Positions 20,914-35,400 of a stretch of 64,000 bases of DNA are shown here, one piece after another (the first letter of the stretch is position 1; every line of letters starts with the position of its first letter). This stretch comes from Halichondria panicea. Lineage: Eukaryota > Porifera > Demospongiae > Suberitida > Halichondriidae. A program made the position numbers and the translations under genes. The stretch is from assembly GCF_963675165.1 (NCBI RefSeq), contig NC_087386.1, forward strand, positions 422,931-486,930, given 5' to 3'. The notes beneath the pieces are model-generated. The model was not told the origin of the DNA, ran no database searches, and saw only the letters and a program-made list of their open reading frames with translations.

Positions 20914-21210
20914 CATTGCAGTATAGGAACTGCATGCATGTGCACATTGCAGTATAGGAACTGCATGCATGCACAGTGCAGTATAGGAACTGCATGCATG
21001 CACATTGCAGTATAGGAACTGCATGCATGCACATTGCAGTATAGGAACTGCATGCATGCACATTGCAGTATAGGAACTGCATGCATGCACATTGCAGTAT
21101 AGGAACTGCATGCATGCACATTGCAGTATAGGAACTGCATGCATGCACATTGCAGTATAGGAACTGCATGCATGCACATTGCAGTATAGGAACTGCATGC
21201 AAACACATTG
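20914..21210. repeat. ~29-bp minisatellite upstream of peptide copy 6 (about 10 copies)
   Basis: The unit is roughly CATTGCAGTATAGGAACTGC plus ATGCATGCA. A single inverted copy lies at about 24293-24330, upstream of the nested peptide gene. So the array grew from sequence belonging to the peptide gene's 5' flank. Long open frames in this stretch are repeat artefacts. Confidence 0.95.
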
Positions 21211-21384
21211 CAATATTTTTGTTATAATAACATTCAAGAGACTTTAAATAATTAATTGTCTAAAATACAAAACTAGGCTATAATACAAAATAATTATGGT
21301 AGAGTTGTTTGCAAACGGTAGCTAAAAACAGTCTTTAAAAATGATGAGACAAAAATAAGTGAGATTTTGTTGCTATATTGTCAG

Positions 21385-23411
21385 CTATGTACCGAACAAT
21401 GTCTGAGCAAAGTCCTTGTAGTCGAGAGCTCCCTGTACTGCCCTCCCCCCTGAATCCTTGTACGGCTTCATCCTCTTGACACAGTACTCTGCGTGCTCCC
21501 GTGACAAGGCCTGCACATGTAGATGTAGATGGGTACACTGATAAAACCATTCAGCTAAACCACATTCAGCTATAAACACATACACTGAGTCTATGTACAA
21601 GCATATGCTTTATACGTACATGTAAATGGAGAAGCTTGCATGGCGTTGCCATTAGCATTACAATGATGTATTGTTCTCTCACTTGAAACATTTCATCCTT
21701 GGTGACAAACGGCTTGTCCCCGTCCGATGTGATTGCCCTGAAGGCACTCTCCACCTCCGATAATGATTGGACGTTTTCAGTCTCACGGCTGATCATAAAT
21801 GACATGTAGTCCTCTAGTGTAATGAATCCATTCCTGTGCAAGAAAGCAGAACACTTGCAATAACACAGCACAAGTCCATGCTTTGCATGCAGAGGGGATT
21901 CCACTTACATGAACAAACGTTTAAATATGTATAATGACGTACAGTCGCACACAGCGAGGGGGGGAGGGTACCTGTTAGGATCCACTTGGTCGAGAATGGC
22001 TTCAAACTCTGGGTCTGTCTCTCTCCCCTCCAGTAACGGGACGTCATAACCCAGCGATCTCAGACAAGACTTGAACTCCTGATGCTCTAGTTTACCACTC
22101 CTGTCCTTGTCAAAATGTCTGCGTGGGTGTGAGTGGGTACGTGGGTGTGCGTGGGTGTGAGTGTGGGTGGGTACAGGCAGGAGCTAATATGAACAAGCTA
22201 TTGAGTCAGCAGAAGTTCATACCGACCATACTACAAGTACATTACACGTATGTATAGCTGTGTACTGTACTGTGACTTACTTGAAACTTGCAGTAAATTC
22301 CTTCAGCTGCTCCTCAGACACTCCAATCGTGTTCCTATGGGGACACACAATAAAGATAGTACTTCCTAAATGCATTGTACTAATTAAAGGAAAGCAGTAG
22401 CCTTAATGGATGGATTTAGACTAACCACAGAATTTACACAATGGTTGTTAAATAAACTAAAAGTACGTACATGCTCTCAAAGGGTACATGTACATATATA
22501 GCTACCAAAACGACCAAAAATTACGTTACGGCTATTCAACTATAACCACTCCCCCCCCAAACATTTAATTAATGGTTCGGGGACTCTTCAGCTGCCATAA
22601 CTTGAATTCCGTGGATCCAATTTCAATGATAATATAATTTTCTGACAGCTTAAAAGGAGACCTTTCAAATGGCATCATCAAAATTCATATTTAAGTGATA
22701 AAAGTATTTGCCAATTTGGCGATACCATGGATTATATATAGCCCATGGTCCAAGGGCGAAAAATGACAAATTAGGGCTCCAACGAACTTTTGGATTGAAA
22801 CACATTATTTGAAAGGACATTTTTTAAGCTTTCCGAAAATTACAAAATTTTGGATATTCGATCAACGGTACTAAAGTTAATGGCTGTTAAAATAACCCCC
22901 CCCCCCCTCCAAATAATAATTATTTTTTAGCTGCCATAACTTGAATTCCGTGGATCCAATTTCAACGATAATATAATTTTCTGAAAACTTAGAAACACAC
23001 CTTTCAAATGGCATCATCAAATTTCTTATTTAAACGATAAAAGTATTTTCCAATTAGGCGATACCATGGATTATATAGCCCATGGTCCAAGGCCGAAAAA
23101 TGACAAATTATGGCCCCGACAAACTTTTGGATTGAAACACATCATTTGAAAGGAAATTTTCTAAGCTTTCCGAAAATCACAAAATTTTGGATATTTGATC
23201 AACGGTACTCAAGTTAATAGCTGTTGAAAGATATTCAACTACCCTCCATTTAATCAATAGTTCTGTGACTCTTTCAGCAGTGTACCTTGCTTGTATCTGT
23301 TGCTCCAGATTGTGTTGCATTCTCATGACCATCTGTCGTAGCTGGTCCCACTGCTGTGCCAAGCTCACCGGACTGTGCTCAGTGTATCTGTGAGGGTGTG
23401 GGCGTGATGAG

Positions 23412-23490
<79 letters not shown>

Positions 23491-26400
23491 AACACTTACC
23501 TGTTATCAAAGATGAGTGCCTCTTCAATATTTGCTCCCAATTCCTCCACTTTCCTCAGAGAACCTTTCCTAGCAGTCACCTCCGACGACTTTCCCTTTAC
23601 TGCCTCCAGCTGTTCCTCCAACGTACCAGTGCCTTGCATCAGGAACGTCCTGTGTGTGTGTGTGTGGGGGGGGGGTAAATATCTTGTATTTTGTGCCGTG
23701 AAAGTACAGAGTTATGTAATACAAACATGATGGACGTCATCCAAGATGATCTATACCTGACGTCGGTCAGCCAAGAGTGGAAAGTGTTGGCGTGTTGTGC
23801 AAACGTCTTCCTCAGTTCATCGTTTCTCTCCTGTCTCTTAGCCTCTTTGAGCAGTGCCATCTCTCTCTCTTTGACCAACTTCTGTACCTTCTGCCAACCT
23901 TCCTCTAGCGTGTCCAGCGTGAACCAGGTGTACCTGGAGGAGGGGGTGGGGTGGGTGTGGTGTGGGCTGGGAAAGGAAGTGTGACTAATTATAACAGAGG
24001 AACTCCTAGCAAACGAACATACGCTGTACACGTTATTAAACAATAAGTAGGTTTCAAAGTAGCTCAGTACTAGTGTTAGTGGGTGAGGTGATTCAAAGAT
24101 GAGCACTTACGGGTTGCTTGTGACATTGTATGATTTTATCTGTCGGTCGAGTGCGCCTAGTTGTTTGAAATCGGAACGGACTGTGGCCAGGGAGGATTGG
24201 AATTGAGTATGAGACTCCCGCAAACTCTGCAGAGACAAACACAAACTGACATTTCCTGACAAAATACAACAGACGTTTCCTACATAACTTTGCAATGTGC
24301 ATGCATGCAGTTCCTATACTGCACTGTGTTTGCCCATCTTCGTGGAGATTGAAAGTTGTTACTAGACAGTGACCTCTTAGCTACTTACACTGTCTGCAGG
24401 GGAGGCTTCTGTTGCTAGACAAGTGCACCACCAGCCTATACACATGCACTAGGGAGCTGACTATAAAAGCAGGGGACCAGCTCATGCCACATTAAGCAAC
24501 AACTGGTGAAGATCAACTCTCCAAAGTTACTCCAACAACTCCAAACCATTTAAGAAAATGAACAAGTCTCTCTTTGCTGTGCTCCTGGTGTGTGCCTTTG
24601 CAGGCCTGGCCTATGCTGACTCCCCCAGTTCGGCAGGTCCTCCCTCAGCGGGTTACCTCAACAATAACGAGGTGGACGAAGCACAGAAAGTCATACAACT
24701 GGTCAAGGCTCTCCAGTCGCTACAAGAGATGGAAGAGGCCAACGTCCAACAGCAGCAAGGTGGCGGCAGAAGGAATACAGCCAAGTCTCAATGGGGCCCT
24801 TTTGGTCGCAAATAAGAAGTCACAAAAGAGCTTCGAATATCAGAACAGTTGAGATGTAGATATAAGCAATGGCGGACAAATTAGAGTAGCATATAAAACA
24901 TTGAAATGTTGTAAAATCTGTGAATTGGATATAGTTTGGTTTACCTTAATTTCTTCCACGGAGGTACAGCGCACGGACTCTGTGAGGTCCTCCTCTGCAT
25001 CCTCCAGTAAACTGTTAAAAGAGGAGGCCTTCTTTGCAAACTGTAGATACAGGTCTTCAAGCTAGAGGTGGGGATATAGGTGCATATACAGGGAAGCAGT
25101 GCATGAGGATACTGTATAGATACAGGTCTTCAAGCTAGAGGTGAGTATAGGTGCATATACAGGGAAGCAGTGCATGAGGATACTGTATAGATACAGGTCT
25201 TCAAGCTAGAGGTGGGTATAGGTGCATATACAGGGAAGCAGTGCATGAGGATACTGTGTAGATACAGATCTTCAAGCTAGAGGTGAGTATAGGTGCATAT
25301 ACAGGGAAGCAGTGCATGAGGATACTGTATAATAAGACTAATATTACTGGCTCCTTTTTTTATTTATTTTTTTATTTAATGCATCAATGCATTCATACAG
25401 AGAAGGACATAAAATAGCTTATTATATAGCTAATGGTAATATCAACCTAAAAACAGAGCAACAAGACATAACAACATAACAAAAATGAATGCATGTATAG
25501 GGAAGAGTGCATGAGGATACCTTATAATAAGACTGGCTCCTTGCATGTATAGGGAGCAATGCATGAGGATAATGTAGTAGCTAGTACACTTAGTCTCATC
25601 GTAGCTCTACACTATATACTGGCAGCTATTAATACGGTGCTTGTATATACTATGTACAACCATATACCTTCTTGAACTGCTCCAGTGACCTCTGCAGTCT
25701 GGCCCTGTGCCCCTCACTGTCCTTCTTAAGCTTCTCCCACCTACACAGTAGTGAGGGCCAGTCACTCAGTTACAGTATGACATAATATTAGTACACACAG
25801 GCAATACTCCATGCACAAGTGGACAATACAAGTATTTGTATAATTAGAGTACAGATATACATGTATCCAACTGCATCATCAGACACTAATTCCTTACTTG
25901 GCCATGACGGTGGAGTGCCTCTCTTTGATCTGCCTCTCCTGTGGGTGACCACCCCCCACCAGCTTGTCCTTGAGGCTCGTCAGACCCCCCACACCCTCAC
26001 CCTCAAACGATGACAGTCCACTCTCAAATGTCTCCTGTGAATAAACACAGCAACACCATAACGACACTAGCATGAGAGCTACTTGTATATAATTATAAGC
26101 ATAATTTTCAGAGGATTATTATTTTAGACATAAGTAGCTCACGTGTTTAACAAGTAGAGCTTGTACAGAAATAATGTCCTTGCCAAGATCATCGGACTTC
26201 ACTTGACCTTCCTTGCTCTCTGTGGAAATTCATAAATGAAAACTACACTAGAATACTAGAGTATCGTCAAGTCTACCAACGAAACAGCACACATTAAATT
26301 GACCATAATTATAACTATATGATACATAATTATACTAAGTCATCACTACAGTGAAATTCTGTCTACAGCAACTGCAACAAATATAATTATTACTGTAACA

Positions 26401-29400
26401 TAACATACTTATCCACGAGTCGACGAGGTCTGCCTTCCACGTGAACTGTAAGTACTCTGATGATGCGTTGAGCTTCTTCCTGCGAGTGGCAGTAGCAGTC
26501 TCCAGGTCTGAGAGCTTCCTCTTGAGCCCAGACAGTCGCTGGGTGATGCTCTTGCTCTGATAGTTGCCCTGGAAACATTATAATTATGTACACTGTACTC
26601 TTCCTTAGAAGCTCTGATTTCCAACAGAAACGTATCACATGATATCAGAGATGATTTAGTTCCTACACTATAAACAGACTATCAAGGTACTGCTCCTATA
26701 GTGCACTGCATGTGACTACTCCCCTCGTACTAACCTCTGAGATGAGGTTCTCCCCGGTTGCCTCCGTCTCCCTCACTCTCCCTCTGTGCACAGCTACGTC
26801 TGATTCAAACGCCTCGTGCTTCTTCAGAAGGCCCTGATAGGAGAGGGAAGAGACAACAGTGAACAATAGCCACTCTCAATTTACAAGCAAGTTCTTTACG
26901 TATGAGGCCTAACCAATAGTGTACTAGCTGTGCGCAGACATAATTATTCCTGGATAGTCTAATCAGAGAGGTTGTGTACATAGCTAGCAAATAGTCATGA
27001 AGGCAGCTAGAGGACTTGTGGTTAGTACCTGAACAGCTGCAAGAGTGTCCCCGCTGTCTTCGTTGGACACGAGGACCGTCTTCTCGTTAAGCCACGCCTC
27101 CTCTTCGTCAAGGCTCACACAAAATTGCTGATACAGCAAAGCTTCCTCAAGCTTTCTCTTCCTATTGTTCGATGCTTCGACCAAGCTCTCCCAGACTCCC
27201 TCGAACTGAGCACACCTCTCTTGTATAGCCGCACTGCTGGCATGAGGACTCTCTCTGGTCAGCTTCTTGCCGAGAGAGAGGAGTGATTCTTTGCAGGACT
27301 TGTGAGTGGAAAGTTGGGCCTGGAACTGTTGGTGGCTCTTCTGTAACTTCTGCACACTCAGCAGATCTCGGCCGAAATTGTCTCCACCCAGCAGCAAGTT
27401 TTTCTCCCTGAAAACAGCAAAGTCATTAGATATCACATTGTGTATAAGGAAGGTCTGTACATGTAGTAACGAACTACACGTATACAGCAAGTTAAATTGT
27501 ACGTTCTATAGTTGAATTTAGATACACCTTACTCCCTGCTATCGACTGTTCTTCCTGTTTATAACACTACGCGTACAGTACATACAATACAATACAGTGG
27601 CTTGTCTCACCTGATCCAGGTTTCCTCCTCGTCCAAATCACGATAGAACTGCTGCAGACCCAGGGAGGACTCTAGTCTAGCTCGCCTCTGACTAGCCAGC
27701 TCTTGTAGACTGTAGACAGACAGAACCATGCAAAGAGTATCAACATGCTACCACAAATACCTTAATGGGTGCATATTGCTGTATTATAGCTACTATTGAT
27801 GGCACAAATGAAACATACACACACCATGGCCATGCTACTATGTACCATAAAATCATACATGTACATTCATGCATTGATTGTATAATTACTGTATGTCAAC
27901 CATGGATGAAATTCGGAACATTTTGCCCATATTTAGTGTGTCCCTTACTTGCTTACAGTACTGCCCTCATGTTACACCCACCTCTCATATCTGTCATTGA
28001 TGTGTCCTTGTTTCTCTTGAATGCTCTCTGCATCAAAGTGCTGCTCCCTCACAAACTTGTCAGCTTGTCTGTTCAGGTCGGCTATCCGATCCTACACACA
28101 CACACAGCATGGCAGTAATTCATGTGAATAATGAAGTATAATTATTATTTTAATACCGGACACTAACATTGGCCTGAGATAAGTAACTCCTGGCAGCTTC
28201 ATTTTATACTGCCATGCGTGCATGATAACTAAAGCACCTTGTGGGCGGTAATATCGTTGTCTGTCAGCTGATGCTTCTTGATGAGGTTCTGCACTCCCGA
28301 CAAATCTCTGCCAAAATCTTCAGACGAGAGCTGCGCCTCAACCTGCACATGAGTGTCACATGACATGCGTTACTATATAACTGTTTGCTATACGTACTCC
28401 TGAGAGCCAGAAATCAAGATCCTTAGTGGCCTCGTTGAACAGCTGTTGCTGATTGGCCTCGCGAAGTTTATGAGTTTTCTCGTGAATTTTCTCTAGTAGC
28501 CCCTCCCACTGCTGTTGCAAGGCTTCCACATAACCTTTGACCTCTGCTTCGTGCCCAATACACTCGTTGTTATCATTGAGAGCTGTGAAATAAATACAAC
28601 ATTATGTTATGAATAACACGCACTAGTGAGATGTGAGAGTCTATATATACGAACCTTGACCCATCGCCACGGTTGAGAATATCCTGTCCTTGTTAGCGAT
28701 CACCTCAGCCTCGAATGCTTGGTGCTTCTGCAGCTTGCCCTGTTAGGTACAGAGTGGTCTATCATAATCATATACAAGAGATCGAGTGTTTACTACTACA
28801 GTGGCAAATGGCACTGGAAAATAGAATTACATACATTGCAAGTGTGTATGCAGGCTAGAGCTACAGAGGCAGGCCAATGGTGTTTTGATTACGTTGATTA
28901 TGTAGAATACTTTAGACACAGCAGCTAGGGGCTAGAGATACAGAAGATGGCAGTACTACTGTACAGCTACACAGGACAAGGTTGTCATACAATGATCAGG
29001 GTACAGTACAGCACTGCTAGAGCTAGCAGTCCTTACCGGCAAGTTGGTGGGGTCTTTGTACGAATCATCGCAAGCTGTCTGCATCTTCTCGCTCATCCAC
29101 GCCTGTCCCTCGTCTGTCTCCCTCTTAAAGTGTTGCAGGCTTCGAGACTGACCTAGCTTGTTCCTCCACACTAACATGGCCGATTTGAGCTTGGACCAAT
29201 GTGCTAGGATACTCGCTCGTCTCTCGGCAACCTCCACGGCCGCATAGTGACGGCTTTGAATGAGGCGATCAGCAAAACTCTGCAGTCCACTGATCTTCTC
29301 CTCCTGTACAACACAACACAGTGTAAATACTTTAAATGGAGTACCAATTATGTTGGAGAAAAGGCTACACTGCATATAAGCTTCAATCAGGTAGGTGGGC

Positions 29401-32400
29401 ATCACTGTCTTAGCCTACATGTAGGTGTTTCGTTACATATGTTACTTGAAGCCTACTAGTACATACAGAAATCTGTTATGTAGAACAGTAATCACACAGC
29501 AAGTGTACCTGAGCTTGCAGAGCTTTGTCAAAGTCCTCGTACTTCTTGATGAGTGCCTCGACAGCATCCAGTGAGTTACCGAGGTCTTCGTTGGAGAGGA
29601 AAGTCTCCTTCTTGCCCATCCAACTCTCTGCTTGCTCTGCCTCGTGATAGAACATCTGCAGGTCCCGGCACTGATCCAGCAGCTGCTTACGTGATGCCCA
29701 TGCCCTGAGGGTGGTGGGGGGGGGGGCAATACTCAGTACAGTGGACATAATATTATTATACGTACATTAGGATTATACATGTAGGCTCCAAATTAATTAC
29801 AATAGCTACATTTTAGCTAAAATGCTTTTAATGGTGTGAGGCCATACATGTACGTACATGTAGCACTTACACTATAATTTATGCATATGTACAGGCTGTG
29901 TTCTAATTAACTGACTTACTTTTCTAGTGAAGCTCGTTCTTGTTTGAGTGATTTAATCTTATCTCCAATCTCCGAGGATGCAAAGTGTTGTTTGGCTAAC
30001 AGTTGTCCTCCGAATGAGTCAAAGGCAGTAAATGCAGCTTTCCGTGCGTCTATCTCCACTCTCTGCTCCTGGTGCCTCTCCAGCAACAACTCAGCCCCGC
30101 CCATATCCTTCGCCAGCTCATCAGAAGAGACTAGGGCATTTGTGGAATGGATCCAGCCGGCCAGAGCACGATAGTCGCCAAGGAAACGCTGGAGGTCGTG
30201 AGAGTCCACGAGCTTATTTCGTCTGCCTTCAGACTGCAAGGGAAAAATTGGACCTCCATTATAAACCATGGGGAGCTCAAAATTTAGAGGCCTTCAAATT
30301 ATTTCAGACCACTTGGGCAAAGAGGTGAATACTAACAATAAACGGATAATTTGGGCCCCAAAATAAGTTAAATCAATTGATCACCTGAGCTTTGAGTGTC
30401 CTCCAGGCGTCTTGTATTTCCCTCTCTTTGGCTCTGACCGTCTTCCCAGAGTTGGGTTGAGCTACGACCACACGAGCAGCGTCTTCTCGTAGTACTTTGA
30501 CCTTGTCCTCCAGAGCAGCGAGGTCTCTCTCTAGTCCCTCGTGCTTCCTCTGTAGAGCCTGTACACTGGCCAGGTCACGCCCATAATCATCGGAGAGGAG
30601 GGCAGTGTCCTTCTCATTCATCCAACTCTTAGTCTCGTCAACAGCCCTGGGGGGATAAAGTACATCACGCAGTCAAACCGATGGATAATCCTTGTATTCA
30701 GTGGTACTATTATCTACAGTACGTATCTCTAACTGGACTTAATTTGGACAAACTAAAACGTGCATTCTGTAGCTCAACATGCAGTGACACGTTTACATCA
30801 GTACATCATAAATCTAGGACTGGCCAAAATCTACTGAAACAAATTTAAGGTACAAGTATTAAAATGAAGCCTTTCGGCAACTTGTAAGCTCCATTTCTTG
30901 ATTTACATAAATAGAAAGGCTTGTTATGCCGTACCTGATAAAGGTCTGTATCTCATGAGATCCATTGAGAGCTTTCTTCTTCTTCTTAGCCAGTAGAGTG
31001 AGGTCCTCCCAGTGTTGGTTGAGGGCCTGTGTAGGAGAGGGGGTGGGAGGGGCTAGTCATACACACTGGGATACAAAATTAATGTATACATAGATTTTAC
31101 CTATAAATTATATGGGAGATTTGGGTAAGTTACAAATTTCAGGTTAACATTTTTACTTTGAACACACCATCTGAGTGTTGAGAGATACGGTACTACACTA
31201 GACACTGGCTCCTAAGCAACTGATCTCAATGCTAATTGGTCTCTACGTACGTAAATACCGTTTATACCAATAACAGTAGACTACTACAATGTGATGTAGT
31301 GATACAACACTCACGTCAGTCTGGAGCTGTATCTCTCCACTGTCCGTGTGTCCCTCGCTGATCATAGCCTCAGCCAGATCATTGATACCGTCCAGTCGAG
31401 CTTTGTTCACCGCAATGTCCGTCTGGAAATCCTCAAACTTCTTCTTTAGTGCCTCCACATGCTCGATATCTTTACCAAGCTCATCCGTACTAGCCAGAGC
31501 CTCTCTCTCAGTTATCCAATGCTCTAATTCGTTTATATCTCGCGTGAGGTGGAACTTTTTCTTTGACTCTTCAAGACCTTGTTTTCTGTCTTTAACCAGT
31601 TGCTGTAGTCGGTTGTATTTGCTTTTAATGGAGACCTGTTTTGATTGGACCGTGTCTTGTTGTCCGCTAATGTTCAGCGTGAGATTGTGGGCGGAGTCTT
31701 GTGAGGAGATGGAGGTGAGAGAGGAAGTGGTGAGTGTGTCCGAGGGAGAGGAAGTGGGTGTGGCTATCTTACGGACATACGCAGCTGGGACAAATCCTTG
31801 TTTGCCATTTAATTCCACCTTCCACCAATCCTATACACAATTAAGCAAACGATGATCGTACAGTATTATTACATAATTATATACGTACATTAAGTGTGTA
31901 CTTAACTTCGAGTGAAAGCTGTACACACTTACTTTAGAACATTTCCTAAGAACAGTATGTACAGTATCTACATACAATTACTGTATTCCTAACTAGACCC
32001 CCCCTCACACACACAACCATCTCGCTGCCCACCTTGTTGGACGAGCTAACGAGATTGAGAGCATCTCCTTTCTTCATGGTCATCTCTCTGGCAGTCTTGC
32101 CCTTGTAACTATAGAGTGCCTTCACTGTCGGCTTCTTGGGTGTGGGGGACTGGACCACCACAGCTGCCGTAGTGCCCTAGGGGTACAACAGCGGAGGACA
32201 TGAAAGATAATAATTTAGCAAATATTGAAGTTATTATTTTCGTGGCTGCAATAGGCCATATACTGGACATCTCCAATGTACTGTATGCACGTGTGTGAGA
32301 CTAGGTACTCACCTTGCAGTTTGCAGACTGGCCCTCCAGACTAGAGATGGTGGAACTGTAGGCCTCAATGTCATTGATCACTAGCTCGTGCTTCTTCAGT

Positions 32401-35400
32401 AGAGCCTGAACAAGAAGCAATAAACCGCGATAATATGAAAACTTGCTCAGAAACTTGCCACACACCCACGCACACACACACACCACCACACACCCCCGGC
32501 CTGCCCACACCACACACCACACACCTGGGCACTATCCTCGTCCTTCCCAAAATCAACACTTGACACAACCGGCTCTTTCTCTTTCATCCAGGACTCTGCC
32601 TCCTGAGCATCACTAAAGTACTGCTGTGCCTTGAGGGCATCCTCCAGTGCTTGTTGTCGTAGCTGGCTCAACTCCTTCAGTCTCGTCCAAACAGAGTTGA
32701 GACTGGAGATCTTTATCTTAATATCCGGGGCACCGTAGTGACCCTGTGTGGTCATGGCTTCCCCAGTGGAGGAGACACTATTGATACGAGCCTCGTGACT
32801 GGAGATCTCAGTCTGTACACAGAGAGAGAGGATGAAGTAACAGAAAGTGCACACTACAATAAATATTCTAGAGGAAAGAGGAAATGAACGGTACACACAC
32901 ACAAGGAGTCAACAACATCTATACATGTGAAGCTAACTGGCCTTGGTCTACATGCAGTGGAAGAATTCTTAAATATTGCTTTCACAGTGTACAGTACATT
33001 GGTGAATATATTTTATTGGTAGTGATGAAGTACATACACGTACGGTAAGTGTCTGATGTTTCTTGAGGAGGTTCTGCACACCAGTCAAATCCTTCCCTAC
33101 ATTGACATTGACACCATGTTAGCATCACATGAAGTACAGTGTGTATAGGGACCACCACCCCCTAGCCAAGCCACACCCACTCACCAGTGTTTGAGGAGGC
33201 GGCGACGGGTTTCCTCTCTTTGATCCATGCTTCCTCATCCTCCACATCACGAAAGAACTGCTGCAGCTGTTGTGATGCCTCCAGTCGACACTTCTGTTGC
33301 GATAGAGGGTCCTGAGGAGGGAGGAGGGAGGGGGGGGGGGTACATGATGGGCCTTGGTAGAAAATATGAGCCCAACAGCAATTGCAAATTTACATTGTAA
33401 ACACATAATTGATGGGCCTTTCAAAGAGCTACTAAATGCATCCTTCAAAATTTAAATTTGACAATCCCAACTAAACTTATCGGCCATCAAAGATACACTG
33501 TACATAGCTCTAGAAACAGGCTATTTCGGAAGGCTATAGCTTTCAAGATTTGGGCCAGAAAACAATCGCTAATTTACTGATTACGTATGTACGGCTGTAA
33601 ATACAAAGAATACATGTACTATTACTAATTGTAGTTGCTTAGTTACTTGTAGTCCATCGTATCGTGCCACTAGCTCCAGCTGCCTCTCCTGGATACTGGC
33701 AGAATCAAAATGCCCGCTCTCTTCGAATGCTTCCACTTGACTCGAGAGACTGTCTATCTGGTTCTGGTGACCCACAATGTCCATCTCCAGCAAATTCAGT
33801 CGCTTCTGAAGTTTCTGAACTCCAGGTAAATCCTGTCAGTGTGCGTGTGTGTGGGGGGGGGGGGGGGGGGGTAAACTGGACTCTGTTATAAACATTTCTA
33901 AGTAGCTCAAAAGTATCAAAGTTAGCTAACGCAAAGCTTTTAATTAGGCCCAACAAAAATATTCTATAAGACATCTCTCCTCACCTTGCCGAGGTCATCA
34001 GAACTCAGCTGTTTCTCCACCTCGTCCAACCAGAGATCAACGTCCTTCACAGCACGATAGAACTGTTGCTGTTCACTTGCCTCCTTCAGTTTACGTCCCT
34101 TGTCAGTCGAGCGCTTCTCAAGCTCCGCCCACAACACTCGTAACTCCTCCAAACGTGACAGAATAGCCTCGGATGCAAAATGCTCTCCTGCGATAAGCTC
34201 CTCCCCCAGTTCTATGGCTGCTTCCACTCTTCCTTTGTTGGCCTGCAATTCGGATTCGAAATCTTGCTGATGCTGCAACTTTGCCTCGAGATTGGTGGGG
34301 TCTTTGTACGATTCGTCGCTAGCAATCTTGGTTTTCTCTGCCACCCAGTTCTGTGTTTCCCCCGTATCCCTGAGGAACTGCTGTAGACTGTGAGACTGTT
34401 CCAGTCGTCCCCTCCGTGCCTCAGCGTGGGCCTTGAGCTCACCTCTGTGTCTCATCACCTGGGAGACGGAGGGAGTGGCAGTACCTTGCTAGCATGCACT
34501 ACTGTAGTTAGCAGATAATTTTAATATGAACTACCTATTTAAATATTATTGTACAGTTCAGAATAGTATCGTTGAACCTATTATGCCAGAACAAATTGCG
34601 CAGTTTAATTTTCGTAGGTGCTGTACTGAACTGATACGAAAAATTACGAAAATTTTCACGATACGAATACATGTGTAGGGTAAGGATGTGTGTACACTAA
34701 GGGAAATGTAAAATGTGGTATATGCTTACTAACCATACGCCCTCTCACCTCCTCTCTCTTGGCATGAGCTTCCATGGTAGCATAGTGTTCAGCTACCACC
34801 ATACTAGACGCCATCTCATCCAGGGCCTTGAATTTCTCCTCTTGAGCTGACAAGGACTTCTCAAAGTTCTCGTGTTTAGAGATGAGAGCCTCGACAGACT
34901 CTAGAGTGTCCCCGATGTCCTCTATAGCAAGGAAGGCCTGTGTGTGTGTGGGGGGGGGGGGTGGTTGTGTGTGATCATAAAATCGTTAAAATTGAATACA
35001 AGTTATGGTACATGTATTGATTAAACAGAGGGGTTTCAGTTGAATCTTTCAACGGCTGTAACTTTGGTATTGTTGATCTAATTTCAAAAATGTTATGATT
35101 TTCTGAAAGCTTGGAATGAGACCTTTCAAATGGTGTCATCAAAATTCTTATTTGAACGATAAAAGTATTTGCCAATTAGGCGATACCATGAATAATAGCC
35201 CATGGTCCAAGGCCGAAAAATGACAAATTATGGCCCCGACGAAATTTTGGATTGAAATACATCATTTGAAAGGAAATTTTCTAAGCTTTCCGAAAATCAC
35301 AAAATTTTGAAGATTCGATCAACGGTACTAAAGTTAATAGCTGTTGAAATTAACTGCAACCCCCCCCCCTCAATTTAATTATTCTTTTCAGCTGCCATAA

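Noticed and set aside
20914-21210. CRISPR array
   Set aside because: Repeats are directly adjacent without unique spacers, and the genome is animal.
20820-21237. Cys/Tyr-rich open frames ([17 protein letters not shown])
   Set aside because: Pure translation of the 29-bp minisatellite in three frames.
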